The notes under the pieces: generated by a model | Seen by the model: only the letters and a program-made list of their open reading frames with translations | The model's database searches: none | What the model was told of the DNA's origin: nothing | Program-made: the position numbers and the translations under genes | Shown: positions 34,996-43,255 of the stretch, piece after piece | Position numbering within the stretch: the first letter of the stretch is position 1 | Layout of the letters: each line of letters begins with the position of its first letter | From: a virus | Length of the DNA stretch: 44,051 nt | Strand: one strand, 5' to 3' | IMG/VR virus record: IMGVR_UViG_3300044940_000601 | Coordinates: 1 to 44,051 of that record

Positions 34996-35385
34996 TTAAT
35001 TAATCCCGTAAATTGAACCAATTTGTGCAAATACTTTGTAATCTTGTATTTGAAAGTTAATAAACATGATATCTTGATAATTACCAGGATCTTGAGCAAA
35101 AACCACATCTAAGTCATAATTAAGGTTAATAATTTCTGGAATGTATCTTTGTATCTGAGCATTCAACTGTCTTTTAACAAAATCGGCAGAAACACTAGTT
35201 TCATATAATAGCTCTTCGAGATTTCCGCCAAAATTTGGTTCACCTAAAACTTCACCTTGGTTTGTAAACAATATCATTTCATATTTTTGTATAATAACAC
35301 GAATAATATCATCTTCATCTAATCGGTTAGGATTATAATTTGGATGATTTGGGTATTCGATGTATAAATCTATAAAATCAATCAT
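34996..35385 (-). CDS. 25: Baseplate wedge protein, gp25-like
   Basis: 129 residues (T4 gp25 is 132). The hallmark IIQKYEMILFTNQGEVLGEP then NFGGNLEELLYE (about 29-60) is the gp25/lysozyme-like wedge signature. It joins gp6 and gp53 in the wedge and contacts the first sheath ring, starting contraction. Stands directly after the AT element TTAATATATAA, 3 bp before its ATG, and transcribes away from the clamp loader gene. Confidence 0.9.
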   Translation of the reverse strand: MIDFIDLYIEYPNHPNYNPNRLDEDDIIRVIIQKYEMILFTNQGEVLGEPNFGGNLEELLYETSVSADFVKRQLNAQIQRYIPEIINLNYDLDVVFAQDPGNYQDIMFINFQIQDYKVFAQIGSIYGIN

Positions 35386-35388
35386 AAA

Positions 35389-35399
35389 TTATATATTAA
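35389..35399 (-). promoter_or_regulatory. TTAATATATAA element before gp25-like gene
   Basis: On minus, TTAATATATAA lies 3 bp before the ATG at 35385. A second AT stretch (TTTATATATATAC) is just upstream. The rest of 35400-35561 is AT-rich non-coding sequence with no structure that I could see. Confidence 0.5.
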
Positions 35400-35561
35400 C
35401 TTTATATATATACATTATATGAAGTATTAAAAAATTATTTTTTTAACGACAAATAGTCTTAATTAATAATAGTAATAGTTTTAAAAAAAAATATAAGAGG
35501 TCAAGCAGTAAAAACGTTAAGGTTAAGAATTAATTAATTGGCTACAAAGAGTTAAAGATAT

Positions 35562-36539
35562 CTAAAATAATTCTTTGAATTTACCAATTACTGTCATTCC
35601 AAGTACAATAGGGTCTGTACTAGTTTCTAATAATCTAGTATGTTCGGTGATGATATAATTAGCTTGAAACAATTTGTCTATATTTTCTCTTTTCTCATTA
35701 ATTGACCACTCAATAAAAGGTCGACCTAAAAAAAATAACATTTCATCAATCTTTTCAGCACCAAAATTATTCATTAACCAATGATAACAATATTCATAAG
35801 ATTTTGATTTATCATAAATCAAATTATAAAGATCTAATTTTAATTTAATATTCATGTTTGGAGTTGAGGCACTACTTTCACCAGTTTGTTTAAAATTATC
35901 CACTTCAATTAAAATAGCACGTATATCAGGAAATTTTTTGTTAATAATCCTGATCAACTCATCCTTTGAAATCTCAAATCCTTCATTCTTAGCGATCACA
36001 TCTTGTACACGCTTGTAAATTCCTATTTTAAGAGCCTTTTCTTCTTCCTGATTCTGGGCATCAAAATTAACCTCAACAAACCTTGAACGAATTCCAGCTG
36101 AAACTTTATTGATGTGATTTGTGTTTAAAATGAATCTTACATTCTTAGCTGAGTACTCTTCAATATAGGCTTTGAGTGCATCTTGATATTGTGCAGATGT
36201 TCTTTCAAACTCATCCAAAAAAACATACTTCATTGAATCAGATGTAATTGTAGATTCAATATCAAAGCCCATATAAACCCTAGAGCAAAAAGAATCAATC
36301 TTTTCGCGTAAAGTATCAATCGAGGTATAAAACGAAGAATTAATTTCCAAAAAAGGTTTATCTTTAGTATACTTACCTATTAATATTCGAGCTAGTGTGG
36401 TTTTACCTGTGCCAAAATGACCATATAAAATAACATTTTGTGTTAAACCTTTTTCAAAAATTTTACGGATTCTTGGAAGTAAGATAATTTCATCTAAGGT
36501 CTTAGGTCTATATTTTTCAGAAAGTAATAATTGCTTCAT
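35562..36539 (-). CDS. 44: Sliding clamp loader large subunit, gp44-like
   Basis: 325 residues (T4 gp44 is 319), an AAA+ RFC-like ATPase. It has EKYRPKTLDEIIL at the N-terminus, Walker A GHFGTGKT (40-47), Walker B FLDE (107-110), sensor 1 ILNTNH (137-142) and SRF (152-154) at the place of the RFC 'SRC' arginine finger, followed by the lid and C-terminal collar domains. With gp62 it loads the gp45 clamp onto DNA for replication and late transcription. gp62 and gp45 are not visible here. Ends with TAG. Confidence 0.93.
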   Translation of the reverse strand: MKQLLLSEKYRPKTLDEIILLPRIRKIFEKGLTQNVILYGHFGTGKTTLARILIGKYTKDKPFLEINSSFYTSIDTLREKIDSFCSRVYMGFDIESTITSDSMKYVFLDEFERTSAQYQDALKAYIEEYSAKNVRFILNTNHINKVSAGIRSRFVEVNFDAQNQEEEKALKIGIYKRVQDVIAKNEGFEISKDELIRIINKKFPDIRAILIEVDNFKQTGESSASTPNMNIKLKLDLYNLIYDKSKSYEYCYHWLMNNFGAEKIDEMLFFLGRPFIEWSINEKRENIDKLFQANYIITEHTRLLETSTDPIVLGMTVIGKFKELF

Positions 36540-36585
36540 ATCATTTATAATTTGTCATGATTATAAGTTGAAGCACATCTGAAGT

Positions 36586-37296
36586 TTATATTTCTTTTAA
36601 TTGTAAAATAAAGGTATTTAGGTTTCCTAAATTTGATGAATCGGAAAAACATTCAATTTCTAAATTATGAGATTTGAAATCGATTTTTTTTAATTGTATT
36701 TTAATCAAATTTTTGATTCTAAAAAATTCTTTTTTAATCTCTTTCAATTTCTTTTTAGCATCTATCGAATCATAATGATCAAATTCTTTATATAATTGAT
36801 CAATCTCATTCTTATCACAAGATAACTCTTCTTCATTAATGTGAAATTCTATTGAAAAAATGGGTTGTTTTTGCCAATTATAAAATTGATCAATTTCTAA
36901 ACTATCAATAATTTTACCACCTAAAATCTCATATTCTAAAACTGGTTTTAATAATTCTTTAATTTCTGATTTAGTGTGTTTTGCTTTCTTAGTTGTTATA
37001 GATAAATAATAAAGATCTTCAACTATCTGTAATTTTTCTTTTTTTCTGTAATCAGATTTTTCGAGTTCATTGATAAGACAATCTATGTTGAAATTGTATG
37101 GCTTTTTACCAGATCTTGACCATCCTTTATTCATGTCTAAACAACCGGTAAATAAAGAACTACACTTACCATAAAATCCACCAAATGATTCTGTAGCACC
37201 AATTGACCAAAGATAATCAGACATATCAACTATTATTTCTAGTTTTTGCCTTAAGCTCACTCCGTTCTGTGATTCAAAATATTTTAAATACTTCAT
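36586..37296 (-). CDS. Hypothetical protein with MKYL tag
   Basis: 236 residues, not recognised. It starts MKYLKYFESQNGVSLRQKLE, the phage N-terminal tag. The middle has a Gly/Ser/aromatic stretch (ATESFGGFYGKCSSLFTGCL) with two cysteines; the C-terminal half is helical and Lys-rich (KKKLKEIKKEFFRIKNLIK). It lies upstream of gp44 on the same strand with a 46-bp gap and may share its transcript. Confidence 0.6.
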   Translation of the reverse strand: MKYLKYFESQNGVSLRQKLEIIVDMSDYLWSIGATESFGGFYGKCSSLFTGCLDMNKGWSRSGKKPYNFNIDCLINELEKSDYRKKEKLQIVEDLYYLSITTKKAKHTKSEIKELLKPVLEYEILGGKIIDSLEIDQFYNWQKQPIFSIEFHINEEELSCDKNEIDQLYKEFDHYDSIDAKKKLKEIKKEFFRIKNLIKIQLKKIDFKSHNLEIECFSDSSNLGNLNTFILQLKEI

Positions 37297-37410
37297 TATT
37301 AGATTATATTAGTTTTAATAATATCACCGGAATATCACGACTTTTAAGTCTGACATATTCGTTGTTGTATTTTTTTTTATATATTATTTCGAGTAATGGA
37401 ATTATGATAA

Positions 37411-37422
37411 TTTTATATATAA
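37411..37422 (+). promoter_or_regulatory. TTTTATATATAA element before sheath-terminator gene
   Basis: 4 bp before the ATG at 37427; close variant of the consensus. Confidence 0.5.
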
Positions 37423-37426
37423 CTCT

Positions 37427-38218
37427 ATGATTGGAGAAAGATTTAATTTTGACGACGTATTTTTTAGAGATTTAACTGTATGTGTTTTAGATACATTAGA
37501 AGGCCAAATTAAATGGACGAATCGATTTAGTTCGGGTAACCGAGTAGTTAATGTACCTTTTTATTATTCAATTACTGGTGATGAAAGATTCTTAATGGAT
37601 TCTTTTTCTGATGACGTGGTTTCGGAAAATAGATTTGTAGATTTAAACACTGATATCATACCGCGCGGTCATTTGACGTTAACGGGATTTGATATTCGTT
37701 CTGATGAGTTTGCGAATCCGAATGTCTGGCTCAAGATGGTAATTGAAAATGATGCTGAAATTAGAAAAGTGTTAACTAAAATTAGAGCTATTCCTATTTC
37801 ATGTAAATATGATCTTACTATACTTTTAGAATCTGAAATTGATGTTTTTAAATGTAGCCAATCAATTATGGATACCTTGTGGCTCTATAAATTTATGTAC
37901 TTTGAACATAACTTTATGAATATTGATGCCGTGATGCTTTTACCAGATTCAAATCAAATCGAAATTTCAAGAGAAAAAAGCCTGACTTCTGATAATCAAA
38001 TCAAGTTATCATTATCCCTTGAAGTTCAAACTTATTATCCAGCATTTAGAAAACCTACAGTAAATCCTGACGGTAGTTTTGACCTAACAAGTCAAGGAAA
38101 CGGCAGTCCTAAAAATGATTTATTTGATATCATGGTATATCCTAAAAAAACAAAGTGGTATACTAATATTTTAGAGGCCAGAAAACGATTCAAAGGGGGA
38201 CAATCTAACACAAATTGA
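37427..38218 (+). CDS. 15: Tail sheath stabiliser/terminator, gp15-like
   Basis: 263 residues (T4 gp15 is 272). NRVVNVPFYYSITGDERFLM near residue 40 corresponds to the strand and turn GDKFIRVP.TYASKEHFM of T4 gp15. Later KYDLTILLESEIDVFKCSQ and IMDTLWLYKFMYFEH match the IYELSIFTRYED and IVEQILPYFQPHF pattern, then a domain ending LSLEVQTYYPAF. gp15 caps the last sheath ring and connects the tail to the head. Pattern-based, without alignment, but three matching segments in order make it fairly strong. Confidence 0.7.
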   Translation: MIGERFNFDDVFFRDLTVCVLDTLEGQIKWTNRFSSGNRVVNVPFYYSITGDERFLMDSFSDDVVSENRFVDLNTDIIPRGHLTLTGFDIRSDEFANPNVWLKMVIENDAEIRKVLTKIRAIPISCKYDLTILLESEIDVFKCSQSIMDTLWLYKFMYFEHNFMNIDAVMLLPDSNQIEISREKSLTSDNQIKLSLSLEVQTYYPAFRKPTVNPDGSFDLTSQGNGSPKNDLFDIMVYPKKTKWYTNILEARKRFKGGQSNTN

Positions 38219-38309
38219 GATAATCTAATAAGTTACCAAAATGAGAAAAAATGAGTTTTGGAACTAAATATATAGGTATAATAAACATAAAAAATAACAA
38301 TTCACAATT

Positions 38310-39593
38310 ATGAAGAATATTAAATTGGAGCTATTCAACTTCAGAAAAAAATTAACCGTTGATCAAGAGGAAGTATCTAGAATCATTGAGTCTCATATGA
38401 ATGCTTGTAATGATTTCTCTGAGAAACAGATTATCATGTCGTTGAATGAAAAATTAAAGATGTATACTTTTGACAAAAAGGTTAAGTCTTTACTTGAGTC
38501 ATTGAATAGTGACATGGAAAACTATAAATTGGTATATGAATTGAAACATTTATATAATGTGTTGAATAGTAAAAATCAAGGTGAACTTTATAGACAACCT
38601 ATAAACGTACTTTTACAAACAATTAATTTAGAAAGTGACCAAGATAGAATGGATAAGGTTCTTAATGAACTTGCTGTTTATGATTGGGTTCCTGAAATTA
38701 AATTATTTGTTCATAATTTAACTAAATCTCCAGAACAAAAAGCTAACTTACTTTCTGGTGGTAAAGGTGAATCAGTTTATACAATTGTTGAACAAGTTGA
38801 AAATGGATACTTATGTATGGTTAGCGACTCTTGGTTCTTACTTTCCGAAAATAATATCGAAAAGACTCTTTTAGATACTCATATTAAAGATGAAAATCAA
38901 TTAAAAGTTCTTAATAACTTATCAACAGCAATGAAGTTTGCTTCAATTGATGAAGATAGAATAAACTTTAGAATTTCTGAGAACTTAACTATCGGTTTAT
39001 CAGTTTCTAAAAAAGGTATTATTTACATTAACGATGATGAGATGAACAAAGAAACTACATTAGAATCTTTATTCTCATCTCCTATTATCCCAATTGTAAA
39101 CAAAAACTTTTATCCGTTGTTACTTGAAACATCAAATAACTTAGATAAATTTGTAGAGTTAGATGTTGTTAAAAGAGTTTCTAACTTAGTCAATCCTTAC
39201 TTAGAGGTATACGCTTTTAATTATAAAAATTCTATTTATCTTTATAGATGTGATGAGAGATATGGCAATTCATTTTTCAAATATGATTCGGCTCTTGAGT
39301 TAGTAAATGAAGTTAAAAGCGAATTAAATTATGATTTGACTTATTTTTATGAAAATAAATTAAGTGAAGAATTGATTGTTAAAAGAAAACTTGAAGATAA
39401 AGAAAGAGAAATTACTTTGAAACTCGAAGATGTTAATTTCAATATTTCAAAAATTAAATCATCAGTTCAATTTTTAGGCGAATCAGAAGTATTAAAAAAA
39501 GCTTTAAGTAACTTAGAAAAAAGAAAATCGGCTCTTGAGGTTGAATTACAATCAATAAAAGAAAGTCAATATAAAGAAAGAGTAAAAATTTAA
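38310..39593 (+). CDS. Uncharacterised 427-aa protein with C-terminal coiled coil
   Basis: Not recognised. The first 150 residues are helical, with an N-terminal MKNIKLELFNFRKKLTVDQE related to the tag. The middle (about 150-330) is mixed, with GKGESVYTIVEQVENGYLCM and hydrophobic strands; the C-terminal 80 residues are a coiled coil (ERE, KLEDVNFNISKIKSSVQFL, LEKRKSALEVELQ). Lies between the gp15-like and gp55-like genes and ends in a terminator, so it may be a structural or scaffold protein. GGAACTAAATATATAGG lies upstream. Confidence 0.6.
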   Translation: MKNIKLELFNFRKKLTVDQEEVSRIIESHMNACNDFSEKQIIMSLNEKLKMYTFDKKVKSLLESLNSDMENYKLVYELKHLYNVLNSKNQGELYRQPINVLLQTINLESDQDRMDKVLNELAVYDWVPEIKLFVHNLTKSPEQKANLLSGGKGESVYTIVEQVENGYLCMVSDSWFLLSENNIEKTLLDTHIKDENQLKVLNNLSTAMKFASIDEDRINFRISENLTIGLSVSKKGIIYINDDEMNKETTLESLFSSPIIPIVNKNFYPLLLETSNNLDKFVELDVVKRVSNLVNPYLEVYAFNYKNSIYLYRCDERYGNSFFKYDSALELVNEVKSELNYDLTYFYENKLSEELIVKRKLEDKEREITLKLEDVNFNISKIKSSVQFLGESEVLKKALSNLEKRKSALEVELQSIKESQYKERVKI

Positions 39594-39603
39594 TCATAAA
39601 ATT

Positions 39604-39635
39604 AAAAAAAAAGCTTCATTGAAGCTTTTTTTTTT
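39604..39635 (+). terminator. Intrinsic terminator after 427-aa gene
   Basis: AAAAAAGCTTCA/TTGAAGCTTTTTT perfect stem with a very short loop, then a T run. Strong. Confidence 0.85.
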
Positions 39636-39682
39636 GTTTTTTAAAATAAACAATACGATTATATATAATATAACATGAAAGC

Positions 39683-40099
39683 ATGAAATTTTTAAGGGCT
39701 AATTGCTCTACAAAAAAAAATAAATGCTTAATTATGTACCTACACAACAAAGATCTCTATGTAGAAATTATTGTATCGAAGGCACAAGGAAAATTGACGA
39801 ACAAATCGAAATTAATGTTGGAAATCTTAGCAAAGCGGACTATTAAAAAAATGAGATATTGGAATAATGATGATAAGATGGATTGCTATCAAAGTGGTTT
39901 ATTAGATATGTTTTCTAATTGGTATAACTTCAATGAGGAAAAAAGTGACAATGCTTTTGCATACTTCACTGAAATCTTTAAACGGGGAATCGCCAAAGGT
40001 TACAACGAACTCTACAAAAAGAAAGGTGATAATGATCATCAAATTAAATTGATAAGTTTAGATTCTTCAAACGATGGAATGGGACTTCACTCAATTTAA
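39683..40099 (+). CDS. 55: gp55-like late sigma factor
   Basis: 138 residues (T4 gp55 is 185). The region YQSGLLDMFSNWYNFNEEKS and AFAYFTEIFKRGIAKGYNEL (about 73-113) matches the gp55 helix pair around 'HNFDE...NPHAYIT.....F'. This is the sigma-2-like segment that lets phage late sigma factors recognise a -10-only promoter. T4 gp55 ends with a clamp-binding tail; here the C-terminus is SLDSSNDGMGLHSI and lacks a clear copy. A second ATG at 39734 is also possible as start. It would act on host RNA polymerase for late genes, perhaps at the AT elements found here. Confidence 0.75.
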   Translation: MKFLRANCSTKKNKCLIMYLHNKDLYVEIIVSKAQGKLTNKSKLMLEILAKRTIKKMRYWNNDDKMDCYQSGLLDMFSNWYNFNEEKSDNAFAYFTEIFKRGIAKGYNELYKKKGDNDHQIKLISLDSSNDGMGLHSI

Positions 40100-40102
40100 A
40101 CA

Positions 40103-40132
40103 AAAAAAAACCACCATATGAGTGGTTTTTTT
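40103..40132. terminator. Bidirectional intrinsic terminator between gp55-like and GS genes
   Basis: AAAAACCAC/GTGGTTTTT stem with a seven-base loop, A run on the left and T run on the right, between two convergent genes. Confidence 0.85.
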
Positions 40133-40160
40133 GTTTACTAAAATTTAAGCATATATTTTA

Positions 40161-41267
40161 TTAAGCTTCGGTTTCTATTTCGACTTCACTATAAACAGTT
40201 TTGATCATTCTTTCAGATACTAAATAAGGATCACAATTTGATGCTGGTCTTCTATCTTCAAAATAACCTCTACCTTCAACTAATGCTTGAGCTGGTATTC
40301 TAATCGAAGTATCACGTGTACTATAACCAAAACTAAACTCATGTATACCAGATGTCTCATGAGCCCCAGTCAATCTCTTTTCATTGTGTAGACCATATAC
40401 TTCAATATGGGCCATGTGATTTTTTTCTAATTTACGCATTGTTTGTTTAATTATTTCAAATCCACCTTCTTGTCTCATTTCTTTACTTGAAAAATTAACG
40501 TGACAACCGGTTCCATTCCAATCCCCCTCTATTGGCTTTGGATGTAATGAAACATTAACGTTGTGTTTTTCAGCTACCCTTTGTAGAATATATCTTGCGA
40601 CCCAAAGTTGATCAGAACCATTTAGTGCGGTTACTGGACCAATTTGAAATTCCCATTGACCAAGCAAAACCTCGGCATTAATACCCGAAATATCTAAACC
40701 AATTTGTATACACATGTTCATGTGCTCTTCAGCGATTTCTCTACCAACAACTGTATCCGCGCCAATGCCACAATAATAATCACCTTGTGGTCGAGGTTGA
40801 CCAGATTTTCCTGACTTAAATCCTAAAGGTAGACCAATTCCTTCACCAAAAGGCATTTCTGGCTTATGTGTTAAAGTATATTCCTGTTCCCAGCCAAACC
40901 AGGGTAGATCTGATTTATTATTATAACCATTTGTATTCTCTTTTAATCCAAGTTTTTCTATAATTTCTTGTAATTTTCTACGGTGATTGGTTTTATGTGG
41001 ATTGCCTTCTGGATCTAATACTTCACATAACACTAATTTATCCATTTTTCCTCTAAAAGGATCATTTGTTATAAAAACTGGTTTTAATAGACAGTCTGTG
41101 TTTTTATTTTTTCCAGATTTGGCTTGTTTGGTTGAACTACCATCAAACGACCAAATTGGATAATCTTCAGGATTTGTGGAATCAATCGATTCGGAAATTT
41201 TAGTTTTACTTCTTAATTGTTGTGGATTTGATCCATCTAACCAAATGTATTCTAGTTTAACTTTCAT
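40161..41267 (-). CDS. glnII: Glutamine synthetase, eukaryote-like GSII type
   Basis: 368 residues. It makes glutamine from glutamate, ammonia and ATP. GSII hallmarks in order: WSFDGSSTKQA (39-49), FGWEQEYTL (124-132, metal ligands E127 and E129), YYCGIGAD (164-171), GINAEVLLGQWEFQIGP (195-211, E199 and E206), DWNGTGCHVNFS (249-260, H256), NEKRLTGAHET (295-305), YSTRDTSIRIP (315-325), and EDRRPASNCDPY (337-348). All catalytic residues look intact. GSII is found in some Bacteroidota, so host origin is plausible, but this copy sits between phage genes with the same leader type. Glutamine supply for nucleotide synthesis is a likely benefit. Confidence 0.95.
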   Translation of the reverse strand: MKVKLEYIWLDGSNPQQLRSKTKISESIDSTNPEDYPIWSFDGSSTKQAKSGKNKNTDCLLKPVFITNDPFRGKMDKLVLCEVLDPEGNPHKTNHRRKLQEIIEKLGLKENTNGYNNKSDLPWFGWEQEYTLTHKPEMPFGEGIGLPLGFKSGKSGQPRPQGDYYCGIGADTVVGREIAEEHMNMCIQIGLDISGINAEVLLGQWEFQIGPVTALNGSDQLWVARYILQRVAEKHNVNVSLHPKPIEGDWNGTGCHVNFSSKEMRQEGGFEIIKQTMRKLEKNHMAHIEVYGLHNEKRLTGAHETSGIHEFSFGYSTRDTSIRIPAQALVEGRGYFEDRRPASNCDPYLVSERMIKTVYSEVEIETEA

Positions 41268-41352
41268 ATATTTTTTTATTTTTATTATTTATACAATGAC
41301 CTAAAAAACTAGTTTTGATTTTTAAGATATAAACTAAAAAAATTTATAAGAC

Positions 41353-41655
41353 ATGAAAGTATACTTACAATATTGGGAAGAATCTGAAAGAGATTGGGGT
41401 GTTAGACCTGATGGCTGTTCTATTCATTTAGATTTAGAATCTCATGCAAATTACATTGATGAAGTTTATAGGGATAGAACATTTCATCAACATGTTCCTA
41501 ATGAGTATGATAGAATCGTTGGTGATCCAATTAAAGTTAGGGTGTCTGAAAAATTATACGAGGATTTATTAAAAAAGAAGAGCCTCAGGTTATCTGAAGT
41601 TGAGACAAACAACTTAATAAAATTTAATGAAATAATTTTAAATGATCTGGCTTAA
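41353..41655 (+). CDS. Hypothetical small protein with WGVRPDG motif
   Basis: 100 residues. The N-terminus YLQYWEESERDWGVRPDGCS has a motif I have seen in other phage proteins (W.ESER.WG.RPDG.S.H), without known function. The middle is charged (YRDRTFHQHVPNEYDRIVGD) and the C-terminus helical. The next gene starts 14 bp before its end, so they are probably translationally coupled. Confidence 0.65.
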   Translation: MKVYLQYWEESERDWGVRPDGCSIHLDLESHANYIDEVYRDRTFHQHVPNEYDRIVGDPIKVRVSEKLYEDLLKKKSLRLSEVETNNLIKFNEIILNDLA

Positions 41656-41980
41656 AATATTATTTTATTCACTTAGTTTTTTATTTGTATGGGTTGAGTT
41701 TTATCATATGATAAACAAACACCTAATTTATGATAATAATCACCAAAAGTCTTTATTAGATAGGCTATTCTTTTTTTCAAAATTTATTTATGCTATTTGG
41801 ATAATCGTGGGTTTATTTTCTAACTTATGGATTTATTTTCTTTGCATATTGATGATTTCTATTTTGAGATATCCTATACTATGGTTTAGTAACTCTAAAA
41901 TGTTATTTCTTTATGAATTAGTAAATACACCAACATCAGTATTATTTTTGATGGTGATTTTTGGATTTGGATTATTTTAA
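41642..41980 (+). CDS. Small integral membrane protein
   Basis: 112 residues with about four hydrophobic segments (MIWLKILFYSLSFLFVWV, KFIYAIWIIVGLFSNLWIYF, FLCILMISILRYPILWF and a final SVLFLMVIFGFGLF). Overlaps the preceding gene by 14 bp and converges on the gp4-like gene, overlapping it by 9 bp. A lysis or superinfection-exclusion role is possible from topology alone; no family recognised. Confidence 0.55.
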   Translation: MIWLKILFYSLSFLFVWVEFYHMINKHLIYDNNHQKSLLDRLFFFSKFIYAIWIIVGLFSNLWIYFLCILMISILRYPILWFSNSKMLFLYELVNTPTSVLFLMVIFGFGLF

Positions 41981-42475
41981 CCTTTCCTCAGTTATAATAA
42001 TAAACTCAAATCCTTTTCTTTCACACCATTCAATCATATATTTCCATTTACTCAAGTTCTTATTCCACATTTTGAGTGCATACTCGAAATTTTTTAACTG
42101 TTTGGCTGTTGGATTATGTGGTATCTTAGGTTCTTTTGTTTCCGAGCTATGTTTAACTTCGGCTACTACTTTAGCGATTGATCCATCGCTTCTTACAAGT
42201 TCATAGTAAAAATCGGGATAATAGGTGTGTTTTGTAGTTTCCCACGTCTCTTTTTCATTCACATATTCTGTTTTTTCATATGGAATTTTAATATATTCTG
42301 AAGACCAAAATTTAATATTTTCATTATTATCTAAATAAATCATCATTTTATGTTCAAGACTTGAACGATAGTAGACACCACCTTTACTATTCGCTTTTAT
42401 TAGCTTTTCTTTGTTTTTAGGAATAAATAATCCTTGTTTATATAGACCGCCAGAACGAGGAGCAATATTCAACAT
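41972..42475 (-). CDS. 4: Head completion nuclease, gp4-like
   Basis: 167 residues (T4 gp4 is 150). YRSSLEHKMMIYLDNNENIK and FWSSEYIKIPY correspond to T4 gp4's YRS.WE.KF..Y.D....V..W.SEEI.IPY. The nuclease core follows: YYPDFYYEL (PD) and VVAEVKHSSE (E-x-K). The family joins heads and tails with a PD-(D/E)XK-like fold; gp4 trims packaged DNA ends before tail attachment. It has an N-terminal extension RSGGLYKQGLFIPKNKEKLI similar in spacing to T4. Codirectional with no neighbour, converging on the membrane gene. Confidence 0.85.
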   Translation of the reverse strand: MLNIAPRSGGLYKQGLFIPKNKEKLIKANSKGGVYYRSSLEHKMMIYLDNNENIKFWSSEYIKIPYEKTEYVNEKETWETTKHTYYPDFYYELVRSDGSIAKVVAEVKHSSETKEPKIPHNPTAKQLKNFEYALKMWNKNLSKWKYMIEWCERKGFEFIIITEERLK

Positions 42476-42524
42476 AACTTATAGATTTAATTATTATATA
42501 TATGTATAATATATATATTTATTT

Positions 42525-43202
42525 ATGAAGCATCTAAATAAATTTAATGAAATTTGGAAACAAGAACCAGAAGAACGTTACATAATAAATAAATATTTAG
42601 ATATTTTAAAGGATGGTAAAGAATTAAATCAAAATCAAAAAGATTTTATTAATAGGTATTTCGAATATCCGGATCTTTATGACATCACATCTAAATGGCT
42701 TCAAAATAAATTTGATACTTTTTCAAAATATAATATCGAAGAAATCGAAGATAGATTGGTAGAATTCTTTGATCAAATTATTCATTGGGATCCATATTTG
42801 ATGTTTTCATTATATATGAAATACTCAGGCGGTGAAAGCTGGCTTAGTATATATCCAGAAAAATTAAATGACCCAAAATATTTACTAACCGAACTATCAT
42901 ATGTTTTTTCAGATTTACTATTCCACACAAAGACTAGAAAATATTCTAAACCAGAATTCACAATAGATTATTATTTAGAAAATAAAAGACCAGCCATAAG
43001 CATCCATTTCAATAGAGCCTATCAAAGTCGAGAGTCTTACAACTTGTTGTTTTTAGAAGATTTAAGTGATAAAATTGTTAATCGCCTTTCTCAGTTGTAT
43101 AAAATAGTCGATGTCATGTCAGATAATAACAGACATAACAGTAGATTATATGATCCGGAAACTGATGTAAACGATTATATTTTGACTTTAATCATTGAAT
43201 AA
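42525..43202 (+). CDS. Hypothetical protein with MKHL tag, 225 aa
   Basis: 225 residues, not recognised. The tag MKHLNKFNEIWKQEPEERY opens it. The rest is helical with aromatic clusters (IIHWDPYLMFSLYMKYSGGE, SWLSIYPEKLND) and a C-terminal part with SIHFNRAYQSRESYNLLF. No motif suggests a function. It shares an AT-rich divergent leader (42476-42524) with the gp4-like gene. Confidence 0.6.
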   Translation: MKHLNKFNEIWKQEPEERYIINKYLDILKDGKELNQNQKDFINRYFEYPDLYDITSKWLQNKFDTFSKYNIEEIEDRLVEFFDQIIHWDPYLMFSLYMKYSGGESWLSIYPEKLNDPKYLLTELSYVFSDLLFHTKTRKYSKPEFTIDYYLENKRPAISIHFNRAYQSRESYNLLFLEDLSDKIVNRLSQLYKIVDVMSDNNRHNSRLYDPETDVNDYILTLIIE

Positions 43203-43222
43203 TTCATTTAGGGGTTTTGAGA

Positions 43223-43234
43223 TTTAATATATAA
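43223..43234 (+). promoter_or_regulatory. TTTAATATATAA element before right-edge gene
   Basis: Perfect match 21 bp before the ATG at 43256. Confidence 0.5.
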
Positions 43235-43255
43235 ATCAAAATTGATTAATATTTA

